Notes under the pieces: generated by a model
Told to the model about the DNA's origin: nothing
Seen by the model: the letters and a program-made list of their open reading frames with translations, nothing else
The model's database searches: none
Shown here: positions 13,601-19,059 of the stretch, piece by piece
Layout: each line of letters opens with the position of its first letter
How positions within the stretch are numbered: position 1 is the stretch's first letter
Assembly: GCA_020881915.1 (NCBI GenBank)
Contig: JAJFPB010000006.1
Location: 1,116,001-1,180,000 of the forward strand
Reading direction: 5' to 3'
Source: Paramyrothecium sp. XJ0827
Lineage: Eukaryota; Ascomycota; Sordariomycetes; Hypocreales; Stachybotryaceae
DNA length: 64,000 nt
Program-made: the position numbers and the translations under genes

Positions 13601-16600
13601 AAAACACTGGCAAACAAGTGGGTAGTTGAAGTAGCCTTCAGGTAGTGCCTCAATACGTTCACCCTTGTCATCTACCAATTTCATCATGTTCTCAGCTTGG
13701 CCAGCCAAGTATTTCATTGGCTGAACCACCATCAAGCTTGAGAAATTACACGCGTCTTTGGCATCCTCGCTGACCTTGGCGATATTTTGTAAACCAAAGT
13801 GTTCATACGAAACCATGTCCATGGCCTGCCTCTGAACTTGACGCAGGAATGCTAAGACTGGGTCCTGCTGGTTCACACGCACACGGACTGGGTAAGTGGC
13901 AATGATAGCTCCGGGCACGCTATCAAGGCCATCGACAGGCACTTGGCGACCAGATACAGTCGAACCAAAACACACGTCATCCGATTCCGAGTAACGAGCG
14001 ATGAGCATGGCCCAGGCTGCCCGAAGGATCGTAGCTGTGGTGACTGAGGAGCCATCAAGATCCGCAAAAGCGATCTTCTTGCTGTAGGATCGACCGAGCG
14101 CTCCACGGTTGGAACTATCTACAGAACGTCGCGTTGGCGGGAAAGCGGCAGCGTTCGCTCCCTGCAACTGGACTTGCCAATACTTAGTGATGGCATTCTG
14201 ATCAAGGTCTTGAAGGTAGCTGATAAACATAGGTAACGGTGTAAGCAATGGAGGCTCTGTCCCTTGGTAGTACGCGCGTAGAGTGCTCAGATGAAGTGCC
14301 ATGGACCATCCATCGTATACAGCATGGTGACCGATGAACACAAAATAGCGTTCGTTCTCGGGCGTCTGCACAAGGGCATATCGGACAAGTCTAGTTCCAT
14401 ATCCCATATCGATAGCCTTCACCTCTTCGTTGAACTGGGTCATGGTGATTCCTTCGGTGGGCTCCCATTCAGGCTTGTGCTTGAGAACTATCTGCGCCAT
14501 AGTACCTTTGGCGTATGCAATCTGAGTACGCAGGTTTGGTGATACCTCGACAGTCCTCTCCCACGCAGCCTTGAATCGAGAGATATCCATATGCTTGTCC
14601 AAACGGAAATACCACTTTGCAATGTATGAGCCCGGGTTCTTAACAGTAAGGGCCATGAGGCCCTCCTGTAGGGGTGAGCATGGATAAGCATCTTCAACAA
14701 TCTGGTTTCTGAACGCAGAGTCCTCCCCCATCAAAGAGAGTGTATCCTTCGGCAAAAGCGTGAAGGGAGCGATCGCCGATGACTCTTCCGAGATGTCCAC
14801 CTCGATGACCTGAGCTGCCATATCTGACAACAGAAGATTATCAAAAATCTTCCTAACATCGAGATGTAATCCCTGAAGTCGTGCAACTTGGACTAGGCGC
14901 ATGGCAAGAATAGAGTCACCTCCGAATGAGACGAAACTATCTTCACGCCCAATCCATGCTGCCGGGACGCTTAGGACCTCTGCCCAAATCTGTTGAAGCT
15001 TGGTTTCCGTTGCAGTTCGAGGCGGTGTCCTGTTAGAGCTTTGCAATGAGTACATGGCCAAGTCTCGACGGCTGAGTTGGTTGGCCGCAGATCGAAGGGC
15101 TTTCCGGTCTATTTTGGTGGATGAAATGACTGGCATGAATCGACAAGGGATGAAGACGGCTGGAACCATGTAGCCAGGAAGTGTCTTTGCAACCTCTTTA
15201 ACTGCAGCCTTGACAGTGTCTTCCTGCTCAAAAGTGAAGCGTTCAAAGAATTCATCCGCAGTTTCACTACTGATTCGGACAGCATTGGTTGAACACAGGA
15301 AGGCAGCCAAGGAGGTTCCGGCCTCATTCTGCAAAAGATCCACCACAACCTGACGGTGGGTCTTGAGGACGGACTTGAGATGGTATTCCACCTCGCTCAA
15401 CTCTACACGGAGACCACGGACTTTGACCTGGGTGTCCTTGCGGCTCGAGAAGCGTAATGTTCCATCATCGTTGTACGATGCAATGTCACCCGATTTGAAC
15501 ATTCTACTGAACCAGGGCGATTGGGGCTGCGGCGCCCAGTCCGGTATCAACTTGATGATGGTCTCATGAGACTTCTTCTTGTCTGCGAGGTACTCTCGAA
15601 TGATGGTCGGACCCTGAATCATGACTTCTCCCTCCTGACCAATGGGAGCTAGCGTTTGGGGATCCTCAGGATCGACGATCCAACATAGCCCACCCACTGG
15701 GGCACCAATCGTCAATGGGGATTCATCCTTTGACTTGAATTCGTGCATCGTGCTTAGAACACAAGTCTCTGCTGGGCCCCAACCGTTCACCAAGCGGGCA
15801 TGGTCGAACCACGTCTCCAGGATGTCGCGTCCGACTACCTCACCCGCCAGCAAGATCAGCTCCAAGGTCGGGAAGTCGGCCGGGTCCATTGTTCGTACGA
15901 GGGCAGGCGTAAGGCACGCCCAAGCGATCTTGTGGTCGCGAACGAACTGGGCCAGGTTGTTCATCCGCTCCTCGTCAGACGGGATACATAGACATAAACC
16001 AAACAGGAGCGCGCCGAAGATCTCTCCAATAGATAAGTCGAACTGGAATGAGGCAAACTGGAGGACGCGGGTATCTTCGGACACCTTGAGTCGTCGATGA
16101 ATAGCCGTCTGGCTGGTGCAAAGAGAGGCGTGCTCCATCACGAACCCTTTGGGCGTTCCTGTACTGCCTGATGTGAAGAGAATGTATGCTGCATTCTGTC
16201 CATTGCATGATGTGAGTGGCTTTTCTGCACCTGTTCCGGATGCGTGGGAGAGTTGTGCATCGAATGCAGGTGAAAGCTCTACCACTCTCTCCACCAGGCC
16301 CTGGCAGACTGAGGCGTTCTTCGGAGACGCAAGCACGAGCTTGGAGCCCGTCTGGGCGACCACAGACTGGTTCCGTCGTACTGGATGAGTCGGATCGATA
16401 GGGGACCAAGCTGCGCCAGCCTTGTTAACGGCCAGTATGGCTACGAAGTACCATGCTGACTTCTCAAAGCAAACATGAACAATATGCTCAGTCCTGACAT
16501 CGTGAGCCTCGATCAGATAGCTTGCCAGGCGATTAGCGGCTTGGTCGAGCTCCCGGTACGTGAAAGTTCCATCCCATGCGCAGATCGCCAGCGCATCCGG

Positions 16601-16780
16601 GCGGCGCTCTGCCTGAGCTTCAATGAGCTCATGAGCGCAGGCGTCAATAATCTCTGGGAGTTCCAGGTTCCATTCCCGAGCTTGTTGAACGCGATCAACG
16701 TGATTTCCGTCGCCAGAGTCCAAAGTCGCGGCTGGAGCGGCGCGCTCTTCGACGTTCTTCTTGGTGTTGATTGGCGACAT
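1..16780 (-). CDS. Multimodular nonribosomal peptide synthetase, N-terminal 5,593 residues (3' end outside window)
   Basis: Giant NRPS that activates amino acids as adenylates, tethers them to carrier domains and condenses them stepwise in the cytosol. One reading frame stays open from the ATG at 16780 to base 1 without a stop or intron. Five carrier sites, five condensation motifs and five adenylation motifs all fall in this same frame. Carrier serines (GGDS) are at about residues 623, 1705, 2793, 3877 and 4973. Condensation HHxxxDG motifs are at about 818, 1907, 2994, 4077 and 5175, all with both His and the Asp intact. Adenylation FDLS motifs are at about 247, 1332, 2418, 3503 and 4594. 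The module period is 1,082-1,096 residues, so there is no room for methyltransferase or epimerase inserts. The order is A-T-(C-A-T)x4-C-A(partial), and no condensation or ketosynthase domain precedes A1. The start is chosen because only about 40 residues precede the A domain and stop codons lie upstream. The product is inferred to be a linear, Aib-rich, peptaibol-like peptide. Confidence 0.95.
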   Translation of the reverse strand, partial: MSPINTKKNVEERAAPAATLDSGDGNHVDRVQQAREWNLELPEIIDACAHELIEAQAERRPDALAICAWDGTFTYRELDQAANRLASYLIEAHDVRTEHIVHVCFEKSAWYFVAILAVNKAGAAWSPIDPTHPVRRNQSVVAQTGSKLVLASPKNASVCQGLVERVVELSPAFDAQLSHASGTGAEKPLTSCNGQNAAYILFTSGSTGTPKGFVMEHASLCTSQTAIHRRLKVSEDTRVLQFASFQFDLSIGEIFGALLFGLCLCIPSDEERMNNLAQFVRDHKIAWACLTPALVRTMDPADFPTLELILLAGEVVGRDILETWFDHARLVNGWGPAETCVLSTMHEFKSKDESPLTIGAPVGGLCWIVDPEDPQTLAPIGQEGEVMIQGPTIIREYLADKKKSHETIIKLIPDWAPQPQSPWFSRMFKSGDIASYNDDGTLRFSSRKDTQVKVRGLRVELSEVEYHLKSVLKTHRQVVVDLLQNEAGTSLAAFLCSTNAVRISSETADEFFERFTFEQEDTVKAAVKEVAKTLPGYMVPAVFIPCRFMPVISSTKIDRKALRSAANQLSRRDLAMYSLQSSNRTPPRTATETKLQQIWAEVLSVPAAWIGREDSFVSFGGDSILAMRLVQVARLQGLHLDVRKIFDNLLLSDMAAQVIEVDISEESSAIAPFTLLPKDTLSLMGEDSAFRNQIVEDAYPCSPLQEGLMALTVKNPGSYIAKWYFRLDKHMDISRFKAAWERTVEVSPNLRTQIAYAKGTMAQIVLKHKPEWEPTEGITMTQFNEEVKAIDMGYGTRLVRYALVQTPENERYFVFIGHHAVYDGWSMALHLSTLRAYYQGTEPPLLTPLPMFISYLQDLDQNAITKYWQVQLQGANAAAFPPTRRSVDSSNRGALGRSYSKKIAFADLDGSSVTTATILRAAWAMLIARYSESDDVCFGSTVSGRQVPVDGLDSVPGAIIATYPVRVRVNQQDPVLAFLRQVQRQAMDMVSYEHFGLQNIAKVSEDAKDACNFSSLMVVQPMKYLAGQAENMMKLVDDKGERIEALPEGYFNYPLVCQCFVHDGYINVALEYMSDILNEQAVTALANQYENIVQQLLSGQDLMVKDIAIAGSYDLQRARELNSKHPEVVDACLHDLIQKQAESSPGLPAIIGWDQTFTYSQLNAAANRLANYLVERFGVRSGDLIHVCFEKSAWYFVAILAINKAGAAWVPLDPSHPAQRQQQVMAQTKARLALTSESTRAACQNLMQDVISVSSELDAQLMEQNPRSSKVGPTTTVTSRDAAYVLFTSGSTGTPKGLVMEHWSVCTSQTAIGKVLGINEDTRMLQFAAFVFDLSIGEIFGPLLNAGSVVVPSEKIRMDSLEQFIQDQKVNWLYLTPSFARTLKPESLPSLDVLLLAGEAVPHDVFDRWFGKVRFFNGWGPAETCCFSTIHEWVSPKESPLTIGRPVGAFCWIVDPQNPQQLAPIGTVGEVMIQGPTLLREYLADSQRTQASLVTNLPDWAEHSTFNRFFKSGDLCSYNEDGTLEFVSRRDTQVKIRGLRVELSEVEHHIRELLPADYQVVVDMFSTDTGSNLITYFCCNNDSRLAKPDEDVFMHLDYDMQQELGAMVSDLSTKLPRYMIPTLFIRCSFMPFITSTKIDRKGLQQRTALLGHDALREYALVDSTMSTKPETDMELALQQMWAQILNLDAEKIGRSDNFLQIGGDSIAAIHLVSALRGQGVLVSVKDVFDDPRLFSVAAKCTSAESEPTIAAPLPPFSLLTDEQKHAMQAAADEQCALTNGQVVEDAYPCTPLQEGLVALSLKQPGSYIAKWVYRLGPTVEISRFVAAWEKTVQLCTNLRTRMVEVQGVILQAVLDTDIHWEPTDDMDLDSFLNIASKAEMSLGDRLSRYGIVQDGSSGDCYFAWIAHHAIYDGWTMQLMLSVLAGVYTGNQSLQLKPYSRFIEYTSSINEKQAKQFWSHQLEGAKHCSFPPVPRNSTLKNKSARIIHSNIDFHFINHSSITKATILRAAWAIILGSYCDIDDVCFGTTVSGRQASVPDLSEMPGPMVATVPVRISLDPKQNVAAFLYGVQSQAAEMTAYEQYGLQNISKLGFQEACDFSSLLVVQPFQRMAAMASHADRIAELDESSRKGNEDNLAGYFNYPLVIQGEITDDAVDLSLTFNPEVVDEEQMVRLSRHFEHVVKQLQTKETSALGDISVASPWDLQQSIQYNKGKPEVVEDTIHNLIEAQAQTRPDATAISAWDRVFTYSQLNDAANRLASHLVSVLNVEVGDMVHVCFEKSAWHFVAILAVNKAGAAWVPLEPSHPQDRQKRIVQQTGSRLALASPSNISICRSLVQNVLEVSPSLDNQLQERNPASKFNPPAVSPSNVAYVLFTSGSTGTPKGLVMRHSSLCSSQVAICKTLGMTADVRMLQFAAFVFDLSIGEIFGPLISGASVIVPSDDTRLNGIKQFINDNDINWSYLTPFYARTLQASEVPSLELLLFAGEAVPQDVFQQWFGKVRLINGWGPAETCCFSTLHEWTHPDESPLVVGRPVACNCWIVNPNDHNQLAPVGTIGEVVIQGPTILQEYLADPEKTRNSTVTAVPEWLPYRTEASFSRLFKSGDLCFYNREGAIEFVSRRDTQVKIRGLRVELGEVELHMRNCLPQASQVAVDVLKTELSTTLVTYFCLTEESKPVVSDEDFFEPLDDVLRSDLSATVSKLSIAIPRYMIPTLFIQCKFMPYITSTKLDRQSLKQRTLALSQENLSGYALSESIKEPPVTETEIALQGIWAQLLGLKADRIGRHDNFLQIGGDSILAIRLVSIAREHDLQLTVKDIFDDPRLSTIATACKPGSITTINNSQLQPFSLLDESRKGLVKSAAQKQCKLSSEQAIQDAYPCTPLQEGLIALSQKQPGSYIAKWVYRLGSDTEVARFRTAWERTIKKCPNLRTRMIQIHGKTVQVILDEDIAWEYTDGLDLTGFMTSTRRIEMSLGSRLSRYGLVTEASGDSYFVWIGHHAIYDGWTMRLILSTLADEYLGHSNSKMESYARFISHVMATDVSEAERFWTEQLSGASLASYPPARKANSQRKSDRQFIQSITLPPSVHASITQATILRAAWAIVLAKYSDTGDITFGTTISGRQASVPGLDEMPGPTIATVPIRIRLDPKERISSFLGEVQNQSVKMTAYEQFGLQNIAKLGFQEACGFNSLLVVQPFQKMAAAHGGQADDILQEVEESFAETSLDGYFNYPLVVQGELSESSLRLNVTFDPSVIDEGQVTHLYHHYEHVLQQLSQTDDLCLGDVELSSTWDLEKALEYNDTEPIVVESTLHGLIEEQVRKQPDAPAIVAWDKELTYAEFNAAANRLSHHLIDVYGVRKGDLVHVCFEKSAWHFISILAINKAGAAWVPLDPSHPLERQKQVTSQTKARVALVSPANAKLCNNLVEKVLIVAPELDIELARINGNASGPTTEVSPSDAAYVLFTSGSTGTPKGLVMEHRAVSSSQTAIVKRLGMSPDVRMLQFAAFVFDLSIGEIFGPLICGGSLFIPSDHDRMNNMVQFINNHQITWAYLTPSYARTLSPTDIPSLQLMLLAGEAVPQDVFDQWFGHLRLANGWGPAETCCFSTIHEWKDADDSPLTIGRPVGSFCWIVDADNNRELAPMGTVGEVMIQGPTLLREYLADPLKTQASIVASIPDWAQTSSLPSKRFFRSGDLCSYNSDGTLEFVSRKDTQVKIRGLRVELGEIEHHIRQSSHLAATEVAVDTFTTEVGTSIVLYFSPKNEVSKLSRESVFLPLTQDMEFDLNALISELSVVLPTYMIPTLFIPCNFLPFITSTKLDRKGLQQRTSVLTQDELAQYALVNSVKQAPETAAEEGMQKLWAQILGIKSETIGRSDSFFRLGGDSITAIHLVATAQESGLGLTVKDIFDDPRLFCVAARAREAKNQAKALEISPFSLLDSDQSEAYRVAREQCSLDNGQEIEDAYPCTALQEGLMALSVKQPGSYIAKWVYRLGQQIDVSQFKAAWEQTVSQCPNLRTRILQLPSSSTVQVVVNNDTQWERTDGNDLESFLHSTKDVTMSYGSRLNRYGLVEQPNGDNYFIWIGHHAVYDGWTLRLMLSTLSDNYTGSSTIELKPYSHFINFTCKINVQNAETFWTKQLAGAKAAKYPSRLSNDSRHDNGRKSVRLMQNLIELPDVSMQTSVTKATIIRAAWAIVLGRYCETEDVCFGTTVSGRQAPVQDVSDMPGPMVATVPVRIQLNGSQGVSSFLQGIQAQASEMTRYEQFGLQRIAKLGFQELCDFSSLLVVQPSEKLAAIGGQVGEILSPYNSTDREAEEGLAGYFNYPLVVQAELLQDSINLILTYDPEVFDEVQTNRLYRHLENVIKQLLQPDITEVGDVSVSAPWDLEQAMSYNAIIPQTVIDTLHQRIEHQAKIRPHAPAIAAWDKSLTYDEFNTAANRLAHVLVDRYGVKSGQFIHVCFDKSAWYFVSILAINKAGAAWVPLDSKHPIERQKQIISQTGASLALTSSQHTALCAELVQVVLEISEDFVNDLEESLPESGNAGPSNTCTPQDAAYVLFTSGSTGVPKGLVMEHASVCSSQNAIGNTLRLNSDVRMLQFAAFGFDLSIGEIFGPLLFGACLVVPSEETRMSNITQFIKDNNVNWAFLTPSFARTIPPEDVPGLELLLLAGEAVSRNVFDQWFGKVRLVNGWGPAETCCFSTLHEWASKEESPLTIGQPVGSFCWIVDPEDPSKLAPIGTVGEAMIQGPTILREYLADVHKTRAAVVTSLPKWAPKLPNANSNRFFKSGDLVSYNKDGLLEFASRKDTQVKIRGLRVELGEVEHFVRAYLPSAVEVAVDVLRRDAGATLVAYFSFSQQPGETTTYDKTKESLFTEFTDEIRSQVVTLVGALRVKLPSYMIPTAFIPCAYLPSISSTKLDRKRLRDATMRLSTEELSTYALQGTEKHEPETEMEVCLQHIWSQILHLPTSAIGRDDSFLAIGGDSISAIHFLSTARREGISIDVKHVFQDPRLCSLALKATRIFDSTRPVSDLKPFELLYDEESDIILGDSLSSTCNLSPDAEVEDAYPCSALQEGLMALGARQRESYITKYIFQLPDHIDVPKFKRAWEQTAQLCANLRTRILSSSRRPIQVILKNDFSWEPTNGMDLDAFLRKAQNFEMVYGSKLNRCAVISAPSEPTYFVWISHHATVDGWSLQILLKTLHSLYHGNAVPHITPYSGFISHVLNLDIAAAESFWKTQLEGARRPTFPAHSPLNTNTTYGMLTATIHTPARMQGSITKATVFRAAWSVVLGRRSNSDDICFGATVSGRNASVEGLQDMAGPVIATVPVRVKIDQGGSVARLLDDMQSQASEMTTHEQLGLQNIAKLSASAKEACDFGSLMIIQPKEFLAESSDAVLVAGDKESQKIHEEMAHYFNYPLVLIASMLDDRFEVRFFYEKSTMSEEDAIALSNQLDQVTQQLFRKTTATVSEVSLIGEWELEKAAQASNLQPATESCIHFMIESQIRKQPSAPAIASWDGSLTYAELGAYASNLGHKLQELGIGPEVTVPFCFPKSVWTPVVMLGIEMAGGNFVPLDPNTPLNRLKNILEDTKSGLVLCAPSCRNA
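1800..4910 (-). other. NRPS module 5: C4-A5-T5
   Basis: The condensation motif HHAVYDG lies at about residue 4077, the A5 FDLS motif at about 4594 and the carrier serine at about 4973 (AIGGDS). The code D-L-G-F-L-A-G-C-F-K differs from A2-A4 only by Phe for Tyr at the fourth pocket position. This might let the pocket take a slightly larger alpha,alpha-dialkyl residue such as isovaline, or it may still be Aib. The distinction cannot be made from sequence alone. Confidence 0.75.
5090..8170 (-). other. NRPS module 4: C3-A4-T4
   Basis: The condensation motif HHAIYDG lies at about residue 2994, the A4 FDLS motif at about 3503 and the carrier serine at about 3877 (RLGGDS). The code D-L-G-Y-L-A-G-C-F-K is identical to A2 and A3, giving three consecutive modules with the same predicted pocket. 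No epimerization domain lies between T4 and C4. Confidence 0.8.
8350..11440 (-). other. NRPS module 3: C2-A3-T3
   Basis: The condensation motif HHAIYDG lies at about residue 1907, the A3 FDLS motif at about 2418 and the carrier serine at about 2793 (LQIGGDS). The code D-L-G-Y-L-A-G-C-F-K is identical to that of modules 2 and 4, and the flanking core (FGPLI, then NGWGPAETCCFST) is nearly the same. This suggests the modules arose by duplication and incorporate the same residue, inferred to be Aib-like. Confidence 0.8.
11600..14710 (-). other. NRPS module 2: C1-A2-T2
   Basis: The condensation domain has HHAVYDG at about residue 818. The A2 domain has FVFDLSIGEIFGPLL at about 1330, NGWGPAETCCF and STKIDRKGL. 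The carrier serine is at about 1705 (IGGDS). The hand-read ten-residue code is D-L-G-Y-L-A-G-C-F-K. This fits the DLGxLAGxFK pattern that I recall for Aib/isovaline modules of Trichoderma peptaibol synthetases, which is a memory-based assignment that needs a predictor. The A domain is of normal length, without an N-methyltransferase insert. Confidence 0.8.
14830..16650 (-). other. NRPS module 1: A1-T1 initiation module
   Basis: This module loads the first amino acid. The A domain spans roughly residues 45-567, with YILFTSGSTGTPKG, the FDLS motif, NGWGPAET and STKIDRKAL in order. The carrier follows with FGGDS (Ser about 623). Aligning by eye to the PheA pocket positions gives the code D-L-G-C-L-A-G-V-L-K. 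This shares D-L-G and L-A-G with the next four modules but differs at pocket positions 4, 8 and 9. I cannot assign the substrate. A small or branched residue is possible, and so is a larger hydrophobic one. The absence of an upstream acyl-loading domain means the N-terminus is either free or capped by another protein. Confidence 0.8.
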
Positions 16781-19059
16781 AATTTCGATATAATTTTACA
16801 ATATTATGGTTGGGAAAATGTTTTGATTTCTTCGTGATATGCACTGTTAACACATCACAATAGCTGTGTATAGCTTCGTTTGCCTGTATTGTCGTCTTCA
16901 AGACTGATACAAACACAATATCCTAGGTTGGGGAATTGACACACGTGGAAATCTCGCATTCACGATCAGTGGGGCAAAGCTTCTACAGGGAGAATCGCTC
17001 TTGGAACATGCAGCTAGCTAGCTTGCCTCAGTAAGCAGTCTCTTCAGGTGGCCAGAGCTCTGTGGGTAGCTGACTGCCAGGGTTTTCGCCTTACGGAACG
17101 GGAGCTGTACAGGAGGCCTTCAGCCACGGATCATTGCCGGGGGAAGACATGCAGAATGGCAAGCTACGATGTGGAGTGTGACAGGATGGCGGGTCTCAGG
17201 CTGGGACGGTTGGGGCAAATGCACTGGTGCTGGTACTCATTTCGTTGAGTATGCCCTTCTAGGAATACAACCTTGCCACATGTCAGTCCGAGTCGTGATT
17301 GATGGAAGCTTCAAAGGCTCCGGACCAGAGTTCTCCACTGTCCTTTGCAGATGCCTCTGGTGCAGCCAACATGGCGTTTGAGGTTGACGTTGCCACGTGC
17401 TGCTACCGAGAGACATGGACTCAGCAGCGCAGATCATCGACAGGAGTCGGCGCGAATGAACTGAAGCGTAAGGCCGCCAGTGTAAGCAATATCGTCCGGC
17501 CATGTCTTCCCCAGCTTTGGATGGGGCTGAGGCCAATCGAACGCCAGAGCTCAAGGTAGGGATCCGATAGTAAGCGCTACACAAACATATGCCGAATGTG
17601 ATATGGGCCAAGGACAGGCACAGCAGCCACAGTCGTCACCATGCGGCTAGAGCCGTGGCACGAATTTGCCGAGCCATGTTCCGTGGCCGTTCAAGCTTAT
17701 GTTTGAAGAAGGCTGGCGGATGTGGAGACTCTACAGGAGCCATGCACAGACATTGGATAGATTGGATGGCACGATGGGGCAGGGACGGGTCGTGGTGAAC
17801 ATTGAAATATGCTTAATCAGAAATCATCCCCTCCTTCATTACAATCAATGCGACTACGGGGGGTGTGGACTTGGCAATAGAAGAAATCATAAATCGTGGA
17901 ATTCACGCGCTGAACAGGAACCAATCATTACGCGTGATGCACACCCCCCGGCCATCAGACTCACATAATATGACATGGGTCGTGCAGCGTGCATGCTGCA
18001 GAGAACTGGAGATCGTCAGGACAGACGGAACAAGGCGGGAGACGAAGAATTATGTCGATCCCCATCCAAGAGGCGATCTTCACGGCGCCTGGTGCAACTT
18101 ATATTACTATTTTCCATAGTTCGTACTTCTGCATTTCTTTCCGGCACCTAATGCTGGAACGAAAAGACGACCTTCCTATAATGTATAAGCAGTGCTTGTT
18201 ATAGTCAACTCGCACACGGCACAGCCACGGGCAAGACATTATGACGAAATGGAAACGATGGTGTGTCTCTACTGATGATCGACGCGCTCTGCATGTGGAG
18301 TGTGGGTTGACAACGAATGAAAAAAAGAGCTGGTATTATTTTCATGCATTTTATCATTAATTGATCTCTTTCGAGTAGCATTCTCCCGTTTTCTGTCATC
18401 GATGCAGCCGACACCCCTCCCACCCTTTTCTTCAAAGTCCGAAATAAGAGAGGAGGTTATTATGAAAATCGCTGATCTGCAGGGTTTTCGTCTCGGTCAG
18501 CTCCCCCATACTTGGCAGACAAGCCTTTCGGAAAAGGCGCAGATGCCCAAGTCATGCTGCATGTGTGGTGTTTTTCCCTCTTCTCTCCACACTGCCTCAA
18601 ACTGCCGGCCAAGCACGCCTTACTCCGATTGTTGCAGAATCAAGATATTCTTTGCCTCCACATAGCAAGCCTCCTCTTGTTTAGGGCAGTGGTTCGTGTC
18701 GTCTGCCATCCGTGCAACGCAGCCGTAAGCGCCTTGGGCAGCACATGGGCAGCCCTGGCCGCATTCACGCGCCGCCGATCGCAGTCCCGATAGGGGTGCG
18801 GTGTCTCCCCACAAAGCGGCTTGGAATCAAGTTACCATCGCGCAGTTTCGCTTCCTCCCGTAAGAGCCGACCTCGACTTTTGAGGTTGGAACGCAGCTGT
18901 GAAAAGTTAAGCATACAGGACCAGGTAAGATACAGCCGAGGCGGAACAAAAACAAGACTGGGTCTTATTCTGTTTTACTTTTTCTTTTGCTTCGAATAAA
19001 ACTTCCCTGTCCAATGATCACGGCATCTAGACGTGGTCATCAACAGAGACATCGACATC
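16781..19059. promoter_or_regulatory. Divergent intergenic region between the NRPS and ABC transporter genes
   Basis: About 2.3 kb separates two divergent starts. On the NRPS side an AT-rich stretch with TATA-like sequence lies just upstream of the ATG (about 16785-16810). On the transporter side a pyrimidine-rich stretch precedes the ATG (about 18965-18995). Only short overlapping ORFs occur here and none resembles a known protein. I identify no specific regulator site. Confidence 0.55.

Noticed and set aside
1..16780. Possible CRISPR array or tandem satellite suggested by the regular 3.2-kb periodicity
   Set aside because: The period corresponds to NRPS modules in one open reading frame, so it is protein-coding repetition.
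19033..19059. Upstream GTG as start of the ABC transporter
   Set aside because: Fungal nuclear genes start with ATG almost always, and an ATG in good context follows at 19060.
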